DNA of 64,000 nucleotides from Clostridia bacterium (GTDB lineage: Bacteria; Bacillota; Clostridia; Oscillospirales; CAG-272), in NCBI GenBank assembly GCA_017540175.1, contig JAFYBN010000054.1:44390-108389 (forward strand). The letters are read 5' to 3'. Positions 9,340-17,704 of the stretch are shown one piece after another. The notes beneath the pieces were generated by a model that was not told where the DNA came from, did not search any database, and was given only the letters and a program-made list of their open reading frames with translations. The number at the start of each line of letters is the position of its first letter. Within the stretch, counting starts at the first letter, position 1. The translations under genes were made by a program, and so were the position numbers.

Positions 9340-10140
9340 TTATCGAATGCGAAATACTATGGTTTCACCGTCAAAAAGACTAATTCCAGATTTGTTACCG
9401 CTAAAAGTGATTCTAAGTGGGATGTTAGTGTTTTTTTCGATTTCTAACGGAACATCCCCAAATATTACTATTTCGATAGATGATCCTTTGGGCTCGAAAT
9501 AGTGGTATCGATATTCATAAGAACTCCCGGACAATCCCAATTTATACATATATCCATCGTCATAATCAGCTTGTACCTGTAATAAGTCGGTGCTAAATAG
9601 TGTTTTTGTTTTTCCGATGTAGTTCAAAGTGAATTTCACCCACAAATAACATCTGTCTTCACCGGCTGCTGAAACGTTGATTGCAGTTGTGTCGTCATTG
9701 GTTGGAAGAACTTCCCTATCATCATTATCTGAATACCAATAAGATGCGCCCCGAGAGAATTCAATCCCGTCTAATGTAAGTTCCCAATTTTCAGTTTTGA
9801 CCGTATCTCCCACTTTTGCTTCCGTCAAAGCTCCAAGTTTTCCTATATAGGTTGGGGCATATGAAACGATTACAACAAGGAGAAAAACGGCAAGCAGAAC
9901 GAAGAACGCGATTTTCCAAGGATTTCTTTTGGCTACGGGCGTACTGCTATCGTTTCCGGTTCGTTCCGGGTTTATGGGTTGTGCCTCATTTCTAATGGGT
10001 TCTATGGTTTCTATTCTGTGTTTCTGGGAAATGCGGTTCAGACAGTCATTGCACAGACAAACATTCACAGTTCGATCCCCACGGGAAATACGCGCAGCTA
10101 CATCCGCAGGTTTCTTACAGGCAGCACATTCTTTAGGCAT
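9340..10140 (-). CDS. Zinc-ribbon membrane protein inserted in the atp operon (hypothetical)
   Basis: 266 residues, ATG at 10140 with a GAGG site. The first 35 residues carry two Cys pairs (CAACKKPAD and CLCNDC) able to bind zinc. A hydrophilic linker leads to one membrane helix (WKIAFFVLLAVFLLVVIVSY, about residues 75-94), then a roughly 165-residue outer domain rich in beta strand (VGDTVKTENWELTLDGIEF, then WVKFTLNYIGKT) that resembles DUF4352-like Ig folds. The gene is visibly AT-richer than everything around it, with many AAA, ATT and TAT codons, pointing to a different origin. It lies between atpB and atpE on the same strand, so it is probably transcribed with them. Nothing links it by function to ATP synthesis. 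Confidence 0.75.
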   Translation of the reverse strand: MPKECAACKKPADVAARISRGDRTVNVCLCNDCLNRISQKHRIETIEPIRNEAQPINPERTGNDSSTPVAKRNPWKIAFFVLLAVFLLVVIVSYAPTYIGKLGALTEAKVGDTVKTENWELTLDGIEFSRGASYWYSDNDDREVLPTNDDTTAINVSAAGEDRCYLWVKFTLNYIGKTKTLFSTDLLQVQADYDDGYMYKLGLSGSSYEYRYHYFEPKGSSIEIVIFGDVPLEIEKNTNIPLRITFSGNKSGISLFDGETIVFRIR

Positions 10141-10240
10141 CTTTAATCTATCCTCTTATAGAGAAAATGGGGTGGTGGCAGCCGCTCAGTTTTTTCGGTC
10201 GATGGATTTTCCCGATCCGGTTCAGCAGCCGCTGTGCTGC

Positions 10241-10915
10241 TTATTCCGCCTCCACCGCTTCTTCCAGATAGATGGAGGTCAACATGGTGAAGACGACTGC
10301 CTGGATGGCGCAGAAGAGGAGGGAGAGGCCCATCATGATGACGGGGAAGCCGATGGGGAGCAGCTCGTAGAGGTTGTGGGTCACGGTTTCCTCCCCGAAG
10401 ACGTTGCCGAACAGACGGAGCGCGAGGGAGGCGGGCTTGATGAATTCGTCCAGCACCATGAGGGGAAGCATGAACGCGATGGGGCTGACAAAGCGCTTGA
10501 AGTAATGCTTCGCCCCCGCTTTCAGTCCCGCGATCTGCAGGAACAGAAAGGTGAAGACGCCCAGTCCGAGCGTGACGGACAGGGAGGAGGTCGGCGCGCG
10601 GAAGTATTTCGTGAGCCCCACGCCGGGGATGATGCCGGAATAATTGGCGAAAATGATGAAGATGAAGAGGGAACCGAGGAAGAAGAAGTATTTCCGGGCA
10701 AGGTGCTTCCCGATGATGCCGGAGAAAAAGCCGTCGAGGTATTCGACGCCCGTCTCGACCATGTTCTGCAGCACGCCCGGTCTCTCCTTCATCCGGCGGG
10801 TCGCGAGGAAGGAAAGCACGGCGATCAGGGCAACGAGGACCCACATGGCGATCACCTCGCCCGTGATGTCGAGCACGCCTCCGATCCGGATGAGAACTTC
10901 GGATTCTTCTCCCAT
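10241..10915 (-). CDS. atpB: ATP synthase Fo a subunit
   Basis: 224 residues, several membrane helices. The essential stator arginine is in SLALRLFGNVFGEE near residue 165, and IPGVGLTKYF and FVSPIAFMLP match other conserved parts. It forms the two ion half-channels against the c-ring. Its ATG (10913-10915) overlaps the stop of the upstream atpI-like gene by one base (TAATG). The protein is on the short side for the family, with a short N-terminal segment before the first helix. Confidence 0.96.
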   Translation of the reverse strand: MGEESEVLIRIGGVLDITGEVIAMWVLVALIAVLSFLATRRMKERPGVLQNMVETGVEYLDGFFSGIIGKHLARKYFFFLGSLFIFIIFANYSGIIPGVGLTKYFRAPTSSLSVTLGLGVFTFLFLQIAGLKAGAKHYFKRFVSPIAFMLPLMVLDEFIKPASLALRLFGNVFGEETVTHNLYELLPIGFPVIMMGLSLLFCAIQAVVFTMLTSIYLEEAVEAE

Positions 10916-11433
10916 TACCGTTCGCCTCCTTTCTGCGTCTGCCCGTCCGCGGTTTCGGTTTCGGGCGGTTTTTCGTCGGTTTCGTTTTCAGGTTTTATGG
11001 GTTCGCCTTCGGACGCGCCGGGGGCGTTTTCGCTTTTGGCGGGACTGTTTTCACCTCCGGCCGGCCTCTTTTGCGACCTGCGGTTCACCTCCCGCACGAG
11101 GAGGGGGGTAAAGACGAGGAGGGGCAGGGTCAGCCCGGCGACGGCTCCCGCGAGCAGCCAGGTCCTGTTCCACGGCGTGTGCGGCGCGGCGAAATAGACG
11201 AGGACGAGGAACCCCACGTTCAGCGTCATGCGGAGCACCGGCACCGCGCCGACAAGAGGACCGGAGCCGGATGAGGGGCCTGATGAGGAGCCGGGCGCGG
11301 AGCCGGACCCCGCGCCGCCGTCCTTCGGCAGGGCGGCTTTTTTCACGAGGGTATAATTGAAAAAGGCGATCAGAGCGCCGAGCGAAGCGGCAAGAAAAGC
11401 TCCGAAGAGGGAATGGGAAAGGAACTCAGGCAC
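10915..11433 (-). CDS. atpI: AtpI-like small membrane protein, first gene of the ATP synthase operon
   Basis: 172 residues. The GTG at 11433 is chosen as start because AAAGGAGG stands 7 nt before it; an upstream in-frame start would include that site. Helices are visible near residues 8-25 (FGAFLAASLGALIAFFNYTL), 60-78 (NVGFLVLVYFAA) and 85-105 (WLLAGAVAGLTLPLLVF). Between the first two lies an odd Gly/Ser/Pro run (GSGSAPGSSSGPSSGSG), and the C-terminal 55 residues are a charged, disordered tail. AtpI assists c-ring assembly and Mg2+ handling in other bacteria. Assignment here rests mostly on position and topology, as sequence similarity is weak. Confidence 0.65.
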   Translation of the reverse strand: MPEFLSHSLFGAFLAASLGALIAFFNYTLVKKAALPKDGGAGSGSAPGSSSGPSSGSGPLVGAVPVLRMTLNVGFLVLVYFAAPHTPWNRTWLLAGAVAGLTLPLLVFTPLLVREVNRRSQKRPAGGENSPAKSENAPGASEGEPIKPENETDEKPPETETADGQTQKGGER

Positions 11434-11490
11434 GTCGTCGCCTCCTTTCTGCGCGGTTCGCACGTTTGAATCGCGATAGATTATTGAGTA

Positions 11491-11519
11491 ATTATACCAT
11501 TTTCGGGCGGAGAAAGCAA
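11491..11519 (-). promoter_or_regulatory. Predicted promoter of the ATP synthase operon
   Basis: On the minus strand TTGCTT (11514-11519), 17 bp, then a perfect TATAAT (11491-11496), about 58 nt upstream of the first start codon. Confidence 0.75.
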
Positions 11520-11614
11520 TGTGCGTCCGGTTGTTTTACATAATTTTTACATTCCGAATTCACAGTTTTACGATCCGATCTTTTCCGACGCGCCTCGTTT
11601 TGATTCCCTTCCCC

Positions 11615-11643
11615 TTGTGTTTTTCGCCCGGATGCGTTATAAT
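11615..11643 (+). promoter_or_regulatory. Predicted promoter of the GH92 gene
   Basis: TTGTGT (11615-11620), 17-bp spacer, TATAAT (11638-11643), 35 nt before the start codon. It is divergent from the ATP synthase promoter. Confidence 0.7.
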
Positions 11644-11678
11644 AGAGTCGGACAGAAAATCAAGCGGGAGGAATTCGT

Positions 11679-13784
11679 ATGACGAAAACACCGGCCGAAT
11701 ATGTGAATCCCTACATCGGCACCATCGGGCACCTGCTCCGGGCGACCAGACCCGTGACCGCCCTGCCCCACAGCTTCGCGCAGAGCTATCCCATCGTCGA
11801 GCCCGCGCTGACGGATTATTATCTCGCGGACAAGATCGCGGGCTTCCCCATCGGAACGGACGCGCGCGCGGACGAGTGCGCCGTTCTCGCGGCGTTTGCC
11901 CGCGGCGGCGCTCAGGGCATGGATGCCGCCGTCTCCCGGTTCGACGTGAGCGCGGCGCGTTCGCACCCCTATTGCTATACCGTCTTCCTCGAGGACCCGG
12001 GCATCGAGGTCTCGGGCACGACCGCGATGCACTCCTATGTTTACCGCGCGGCGGGGGCGGAAAAGGTCTTTCTCCGGGTCGGGGATGCCGAGGTCCGCTG
12101 TTTTGAGTCGGACGGCGCCGTCCGGATCGAAAAGCGGACGGGAAAGCGCGTCTCGCACATCCTCGTGCGGCTCGGGCGGCCCTTCTCCGCCGAGCGGCGG
12201 GGAGAGGAGCTTCTGCTCACGCCCGCGCCCGACGCATCCGGCGGAGCGGTCACGCTGTACGCCTCCGTCTCGTATGTTTCCCATGAAAACGCGGAGAAAA
12301 TCTTTGAGCGCGAACTCGGCGGAAAATCCTTCGACGAGATCGCCGCGGCGTCAAAGGCGGTATGGGAGGACCTGCTCGGGCGGGTCCGGGTGAGCGGCGG
12401 GTCGGAAGCCTTCAAGACGACCTATTACACCGCGCTCTACCGCTCCTTTGGCAAGATGTTCCAGTTCGGGGAGTACGGGAAGTATTATTCCGCCTACGAC
12501 GGACGGGTGCACGACGGGGAGGATTTCTATACCGCGGATCAGCTCTGGGACAGCTTCCGCTCGATGCATCCCCTGCAGCTGCTCCTCGAGCCTCAGCGGC
12601 ACAGAACGATGCTCCAAAGCTATGTGGACATGTATCGCCAGTCCGGCGCGATGCCGTCCTTCCCCTCCTCGGACGGGGACCGGCCGGTCATGCTCGGTTT
12701 CCACGCGGCCGCGCTGTTTGCCGACGCCCTCGCGAAGGGGATCGAAGCGGACTACGAGACGGCGTACCGGGGCATTTACCGCAACGCGACGGAGATCACC
12801 ATGCTGCCGTGGGTCGCCGACCGTCCCGCGAACGAGCTCGACCGGTGCTATTACGAAAAGGGCTTCTTCCCCGCGCTGGACGAGGGAGAGGTCGAGTGGG
12901 TCGCCGACGCGCACTCCTTCGAGCGCCGCCAGGCAGTCGCGGTGACGCTGGAGCACGCCTACGACGACTGGTGCGCCGCGCAGCTCGCGCGGGCGCTCGG
13001 CAAAGAAGAGGATTACCGGCTCTTCCTGCGCCGCTCGAAGAACTACCGCAACGTTTACAACCGGGAGATCGGCTTCATGGCGCCGAAAAACGCCGCCGGG
13101 GAATGGGTCCGGGGGTACGATCCCATGCGCGGCGGCGGACAGGGCGGCCGGGCGTATTTCGCCGAATGCAACGCCTACACCTTCAATTTCTCCGTCTGGC
13201 ACGACGTTGAGGGACTGGCGGAGCTGATGGGCGGCAAAGAGGCGCTCTGCGGCAGGCTCGACGAGCTGTTCACGACGCCCGCGCCGGGGAAGTATCCCTT
13301 TCTCGACCAGTTCCCGGATTCCACGGGGCTCATGGGCATGTTCTGCATGGGGAACGAGCCGTCCTTCCACATTCCGTATCTTTACAACTACTGCGGCAGG
13401 CCCTGGATGACGCAGAGGCGGCTGCGCACGATCATCGAGCTGTGGTTCAACGATACCCCGCTCGGCATCTGCGGGGACGAGGACAGCGGCGCGATGTCGT
13501 CGTGGCTGGCGTTCTCGGCGCTCGGAATCTATCCGGTATGCCCGGGCAAGCCGGAATACGCGCTCGCCGCGCCGATGTTCGACGAGGCCGAGATCGCGGT
13601 GCCCAGCGGGAAATTCGTCATCCGCGCGCCGGGCGCGGGGGATGGACGTCGGTACATCCGCTCCGCGAAGCTGAACGGAAAGGCATGGGACCGCTGCTTC
13701 CTCGGGCACTCGGATATCGCTGCCGGAGGGGAGCTCGTGCTCGAGACGGACGACCGACCGAGTTGTGAATGGGGTCTGGCGTAA
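11679..13784 (+). CDS. Glycoside hydrolase family 92 (alpha-mannosidase-type)
   Basis: 701 residues, ATG preceded by GGGAGG. The protein starts with YVNPYIGTIGH, typical of GH92. The C-terminal catalytic barrel carries the hallmark segments: YTADQLWDSFRSMHP, then EPSFHIPYLYNYCGRPW and GDEDSGAMSSWLAFSALG, which includes the Asp/Glu acids and Ca2+-site residues used by these inverting exo-alpha-mannosidases. There is no signal peptide, so the enzyme probably acts inside the cell on imported mannosides such as N-glycan fragments. It is shorter than many secreted Bacteroides members (about 750). It sits alone behind its own promoter with no transporter beside it. Confidence 0.93.
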   Translation: MTKTPAEYVNPYIGTIGHLLRATRPVTALPHSFAQSYPIVEPALTDYYLADKIAGFPIGTDARADECAVLAAFARGGAQGMDAAVSRFDVSAARSHPYCYTVFLEDPGIEVSGTTAMHSYVYRAAGAEKVFLRVGDAEVRCFESDGAVRIEKRTGKRVSHILVRLGRPFSAERRGEELLLTPAPDASGGAVTLYASVSYVSHENAEKIFERELGGKSFDEIAAASKAVWEDLLGRVRVSGGSEAFKTTYYTALYRSFGKMFQFGEYGKYYSAYDGRVHDGEDFYTADQLWDSFRSMHPLQLLLEPQRHRTMLQSYVDMYRQSGAMPSFPSSDGDRPVMLGFHAAALFADALAKGIEADYETAYRGIYRNATEITMLPWVADRPANELDRCYYEKGFFPALDEGEVEWVADAHSFERRQAVAVTLEHAYDDWCAAQLARALGKEEDYRLFLRRSKNYRNVYNREIGFMAPKNAAGEWVRGYDPMRGGGQGGRAYFAECNAYTFNFSVWHDVEGLAELMGGKEALCGRLDELFTTPAPGKYPFLDQFPDSTGLMGMFCMGNEPSFHIPYLYNYCGRPWMTQRRLRTIIELWFNDTPLGICGDEDSGAMSSWLAFSALGIYPVCPGKPEYALAAPMFDEAEIAVPSGKFVIRAPGAGDGRRYIRSAKLNGKAWDRCFLGHSDIAAGGELVLETDDRPSCEWGLA

Positions 13785-13920
13785 AACCGGCGCGGCTCCG
13801 GCCTCTCAGCCGCACGGGACGGGAGCGCTCCGCTGGGGCTTTTTCCCTGCGCGCCGCCGAGCGGTCTGTTTTCACCTGTCGCGAAACCGCGCCGCCCTCG
13901 TCGTTTTTCCCCGAAAATAC

Positions 13921-13949
13921 TTGACAGTTTTCCCCATCCCATGTATAAT
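13921..13949 (+). promoter_or_regulatory. Consensus sigma-70 promoter of the zinc-ribbon membrane protein gene
   Basis: Perfect TTGACA (13921-13926), 17-bp spacer and perfect TATAAT (13944-13949), 75 nt upstream of the start codon. This is one of the strongest promoters in the window. Confidence 0.85.
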
Positions 13950-14023
13950 GATTTTGTATATTATGTTTTGAATCTCCGCCGCGGAACACCGCGGGACAAA
14001 CTCATCTTCCCGGGAGACCCAAC

Positions 14024-16159
14024 ATGTTAAAGTGTACAAAATGCGGCGCCGAAAACGCGGACAACGTCAAGTTCTGTCATATCTGCGGAACGAGAATAGC
14101 GCCCCCCTCCACGTCCGTAACCGTTCGCCGCGTCCCGCAGGGCGCGGAGCAGAACGGTGCGGAGCAGAACGTCCCGCGCTCCGAGCCGCCGAAGGCGGAA
14201 CAGAGCCCGCGGCAGAGCGTCCCCCGCTCCGAGCCGCAAAGGGCGGAACAGAACCCGCGCACGGAACCGCAGAAAGCGGAACAGAATCCGCGCGCGGACA
14301 TCTCGCGCCCCGAATCGACGCGGGCGGAACGGAACACGCGCACGGACATTTCGCTCACCGAGCCTCAAAAGCCGGAGCACAGCGCGCGGCAGAGCGCGGA
14401 TCGGAGCGCTGGTGCTGTGCGGACGCAGACCTCCCCCGCGAAACAGGCCAGACATGCGGCTGAGACGCAGCCGGACATGCGGGGCGCGCGGGAGACCCCT
14501 CCTCCGCCCGCGTCCCGAGCCTCATCGTGGACCACGGTGCAGGAAACCCCCGCGGATGAGCCGCGCGCCCGCTCGAAGCGTTCGGACGACTCGAGCCGTC
14601 CGGGCGTTCTGAAAAGTCTTCTTTCCGCTCTTTTGAGCCGGGACGACCCGGACGCGCAGGATCCGTCGGATCGATCGGGCGCGGCGGGTGACGCAGGCGT
14701 ATCGGGTGTGCCGGGCGGGGCCGGCGGATCCGCGGCGGACGAGAGGCTGAGAAAACTCGTGCTCGGGGGAGCCTGCGGGGCGGTCGTGCTGATCCTTTTG
14801 ATCGTGATCCTCTGCCTCCCGCGCGGCGGCGGCGACGACCGCGGCAGCTATCTCCCGATTTCGGACACGATCCTGATCACCTATATCGAAAGGGACGGCA
14901 ATCTCGCCGTGGTTCAGGACGGAGAGTTCCTGGAGACCCGGGTGAAAGCGGATTCGTATTACCGGAGCTCGACCTCCATGGACGGAAGCCGCACCGTGCT
15001 GCTTTCGGACAGCGGAGACCTGTATCTGATCGAGAACCGGAGCGCGAACAAAATCGCCGACGGCGTCCTGCGCTCCGGCATTTGTGCGGACGGCTCGAGA
15101 ATCTGGTACATCGCCGGGGATCACGGTCTGTACCTGATCAAGTCCGAAGGTTCGAAAACGGTCACGGAGCAGATCGCCGCAGAAGCGGATGATTCCGAGG
15201 TGCGCCTGTCTCCGTCCGGAACAGTCGTTCTTTACGCAACGAACAGAACGCTGATGGCATGGAGCGAGAACGCCGAAAAGGACAAGCAGATCGGCGTGGA
15301 CGTGATCCCGATTTCCGCCACGGACGACGGGAAAACGCTCTATGTCATCGACGACAAGCAAAAAGCGCTCCTGACGGCGGACGTCGAACCGGGAACGGAA
15401 CGCAGAAGCGTCATGAACGACGTGGACCCGGATCACATTCTCGTCAACGCCTCCGGAACGGAATGCCTGTTCCGGCTGCGGAACGGGGAGACGTTTCTAT
15501 CCGCAAACGGCGGAGAGCCGATCCGCATCGCCGGCGGAGGCCTTGCCGTGATCTATCCGGAACCGGAGGGCGAAACCGCCTCCTCCGCGGGGTATTTGAA
15601 CGTCGTCACCTTCCGGAACATCGCGGTCCGGGCTGTCGATCAAAGCTCGGAAACGGACGACATCGGTTATCTGAACGCGGAATACGTATATGTGCCGCTG
15701 GAGGAGGCCGTTTCCGAAGTCCGGCTGAGCGGGGGTGCGGACCAGCTGCTCTGCGTCAAGGACGGCAATCTGCTCCGCATAAAGCTCGGCGGCGAAGCCG
15801 GGGCCGCCGGGACGAAGCTGGCGGAAAACGCGGCGGACTTCCGGCTGACGGAGGACGGCAAAACCGTTTTCTACCTGAGCGGCGCAGGCGAGCTGTATAA
15901 GGTCGCCGTAAAGGGCGGCAAGGCGAAAAAGCTGATGGAAGGCGTCGGGCAGCTCGGACGGCTTGAGGTGTTCGAAAATCAGGCGTACGTACTTACGGAC
16001 GGCGGCGCGCTTTACCGCACGGACGGAAAGACGACGGAACTGATCCGCGAGAACGCGCAGCGCATGGAATCGCACCGCGCGACCTTCGCTTATATCGCCG
16101 ACGACCTGCTCTTTGTGAGCGGCGACGGCGTCACGTTCGTCTCGACGGAATATCAATGA
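14024..16159 (+). CDS. Zinc-ribbon, single-pass membrane protein with outer beta-propeller-like domain
   Basis: 711 residues. It starts with a zinc ribbon (CTKCGAENADNVKFCHICG). Residues about 35-240 are disordered and highly repetitive, built of Ser/Arg/Glu-Pro and AEQ units (PRSEPPKAEQ, PRSEPQRAEQNPR). One membrane helix (LVLGGACGAVVLILLIVILC) lies near residue 255. The 440-residue C-terminal part consists of repeated short beta motifs (GNLAVVQDGEF, DSGDLYLIENRS, GDHGLYLIKSEG, GAGELYKVAVKGGK) typical of DUF5050/WD40-like propellers, expected outside the membrane. Similar zinc-ribbon plus propeller proteins occur in Clostridia without known function; sensing or scaffolding is a guess. It has its own strong promoter. 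Confidence 0.8.
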   Translation: MLKCTKCGAENADNVKFCHICGTRIAPPSTSVTVRRVPQGAEQNGAEQNVPRSEPPKAEQSPRQSVPRSEPQRAEQNPRTEPQKAEQNPRADISRPESTRAERNTRTDISLTEPQKPEHSARQSADRSAGAVRTQTSPAKQARHAAETQPDMRGARETPPPPASRASSWTTVQETPADEPRARSKRSDDSSRPGVLKSLLSALLSRDDPDAQDPSDRSGAAGDAGVSGVPGGAGGSAADERLRKLVLGGACGAVVLILLIVILCLPRGGGDDRGSYLPISDTILITYIERDGNLAVVQDGEFLETRVKADSYYRSSTSMDGSRTVLLSDSGDLYLIENRSANKIADGVLRSGICADGSRIWYIAGDHGLYLIKSEGSKTVTEQIAAEADDSEVRLSPSGTVVLYATNRTLMAWSENAEKDKQIGVDVIPISATDDGKTLYVIDDKQKALLTADVEPGTERRSVMNDVDPDHILVNASGTECLFRLRNGETFLSANGGEPIRIAGGGLAVIYPEPEGETASSAGYLNVVTFRNIAVRAVDQSSETDDIGYLNAEYVYVPLEEAVSEVRLSGGADQLLCVKDGNLLRIKLGGEAGAAGTKLAENAADFRLTEDGKTVFYLSGAGELYKVAVKGGKAKKLMEGVGQLGRLEVFENQAYVLTDGGALYRTDGKTTELIRENAQRMESHRATFAYIADDLLFVSGDGVTFVSTEYQ

Positions 16160-16465
16160 CCGCGGGCGGTGAGCTTCCCTGAGTCCCCCCTCGCGCACGC
16201 AGCCGAAAAGCTTTCATGCAGACCGCGAGCCGGTGCCGCGCCGCATTTCCCCGCCGCAGAACGGACGGAAAGCGGGGCGGGATCGGCTTTCGTACATCTT
16301 CTTCTCGAAAAAAGCGGGAACGGTCGGAAACGGTTTTCGAAGGAAACGCGCCGGATATGATACAATACCGATGAAGTCCAAAGACAAATCCGCCGCCCTT
16401 CTCCTTTTTTGGGGCGTCGACGCGGCGGATCACGACAAAGCTGTGACTCCACGGAGGAAGATCCC
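16160..16465 (+). promoter_or_regulatory. Intergenic region with possible extended -10 promoter for the BspA-like lipoprotein gene
   Basis: No gene is supported in these 306 bases. TGATACAAT (16358-16366) has the TGn plus -10 arrangement of an extended -10 promoter, about 100 nt before the next start codon. No good -35 accompanies it. Confidence 0.4.
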
Positions 16466-17584
16466 ATGAACACGACCCGAACGCTGTGCGCGGTATTGAC
16501 GTTCCTTTTTCTCGCATTCACCCTCACCGGACTCATTGGATGCGCGGCCCCGAGAGAGACCGCTCCCACCCCGGAAGGAACGGAAACGGTCCCGGAAGAC
16601 CCCTCCGAAGCGGAGGAAGCGAATGTAATGATTCCGGAAGAGACAGCGGCGGCAGCGGAGGAAGCCGAACCCGCCGCCGTCCGCTTCGGATATGAGCACA
16701 ACGCCCTTCTGATCGACGAAGGACAGTGCGGGGACTCCGTATATTGGCAATTCTACGAGGACGGCCGTCTCGCGGTCTTCGGCGAAGGCCCGATGTGGGA
16801 TTACAAGCCCACCGGACGCGGGAAGGAAGTCACCGCCCCGTGGGAGGTTTATAAGGACGGGCTCGCAAGTCTCGAGCTCTGCGAGGGCGTCACGTCTGTC
16901 GGGAACTACGCGTTCGCCGCGTGCGGCGGCTTCACGGGCAGTCTGACGCTTCCCTCCACCCTGAAATCGATCGGGAACGAAGCCTTCAGCTATTGCTCCG
17001 GCTTTACGGGCAGCCTGACGATCCCGGACGGCGTGGAGGAGATTCAGGCGTCCGCATTCAACAAGTGCACCGGCATCGAGGGTTCGCTGACGCTCCCCTC
17101 GTCCCTGAAGAAAATCGGAATGATGGCGTTCAACCGCTGCACCGGCTTCACCGGCAGCCTGACGATCCCGGACGGCACGGAGGAGATCGGGATGTGGGCG
17201 TTTATGGAATGCCGGGGATTTGCGGGAGAGTTGACGATCCCGGACAGCGTGACCGACATCGGACACGGCGCGTTCGAGGAATGCGTCGGTCTGAGCGGCA
17301 ATCTGACGATCGGCAGCGGCGTGAAGACGATCAAAGACCACGCGTTTTCCGGCTGCCGCGGCGTGACGCGCGTGACGGTCGGGGAACATGTGGAAAAGCT
17401 GGAATCCTGCGCGTTTCAGAACTGCACCGCGCTGGAGGACATGTATTTCTACGGCAGCGCGCCCGAGATGCATCACGACGCTTTTCTCGGCAGCCGCCAG
17501 CGGATCGTGATCCATTATCCCGCGGGCGGGTTCGGCTGGACGGATCCGTGGAACGGGTTCGAAACAGAGGAGTTTGAGCCGTAA
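16466..17584 (+). CDS. BspA-like leucine-rich repeat lipoprotein (short)
   Basis: 372 residues. The ATG at 16466, after GGAGG, gives a clear lipoprotein signal peptide (LCAVLTFLFLAFTLTGLIGC) with lipobox LIGC. An acidic linker rich in Glu and Pro follows, then the module seen in its relatives (EGQCGDSVYWQFYEDG, then PMWDY), and about eight LRR_5 repeats (GFTGSLTIPDG pattern). It ends with a capping segment (YFYGSAPEMHHDAFLG, then YPAGGFGWTDPW). The protein should be attached to the outer face of the membrane, with the LRR solenoid as a binding surface. The neighbouring gene at 17705 encodes a longer version, so the pair probably arose by duplication. Confidence 0.9.
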   Translation: MNTTRTLCAVLTFLFLAFTLTGLIGCAAPRETAPTPEGTETVPEDPSEAEEANVMIPEETAAAAEEAEPAAVRFGYEHNALLIDEGQCGDSVYWQFYEDGRLAVFGEGPMWDYKPTGRGKEVTAPWEVYKDGLASLELCEGVTSVGNYAFAACGGFTGSLTLPSTLKSIGNEAFSYCSGFTGSLTIPDGVEEIQASAFNKCTGIEGSLTLPSSLKKIGMMAFNRCTGFTGSLTIPDGTEEIGMWAFMECRGFAGELTIPDSVTDIGHGAFEECVGLSGNLTIGSGVKTIKDHAFSGCRGVTRVTVGEHVEKLESCAFQNCTALEDMYFYGSAPEMHHDAFLGSRQRIVIHYPAGGFGWTDPWNGFETEEFEP

Positions 17585-17656
17585 GCAACGCGTCGGGGGC
17601 GGCCCGGGCGACAAACACCCCCCTCCCGGCAGTCCGCGCCGCGGCGGGTCCCGCGC

Positions 17657-17692
17657 GCGGCAAATCCATCAAAAGCGGCAAATCCATCAAAA
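17657..17692 (+). repeat. Two tandem copies of an 18-bp unit before the second lipoprotein gene
   Basis: GCGGCAAATCCATCAAAA occurs twice in direct succession (17657-17674 and 17675-17692), ending at the ribosome binding site of the next gene. Confidence 0.85.
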
Positions 17693-17704
17693 ACGGAGGA
17701 AGAC

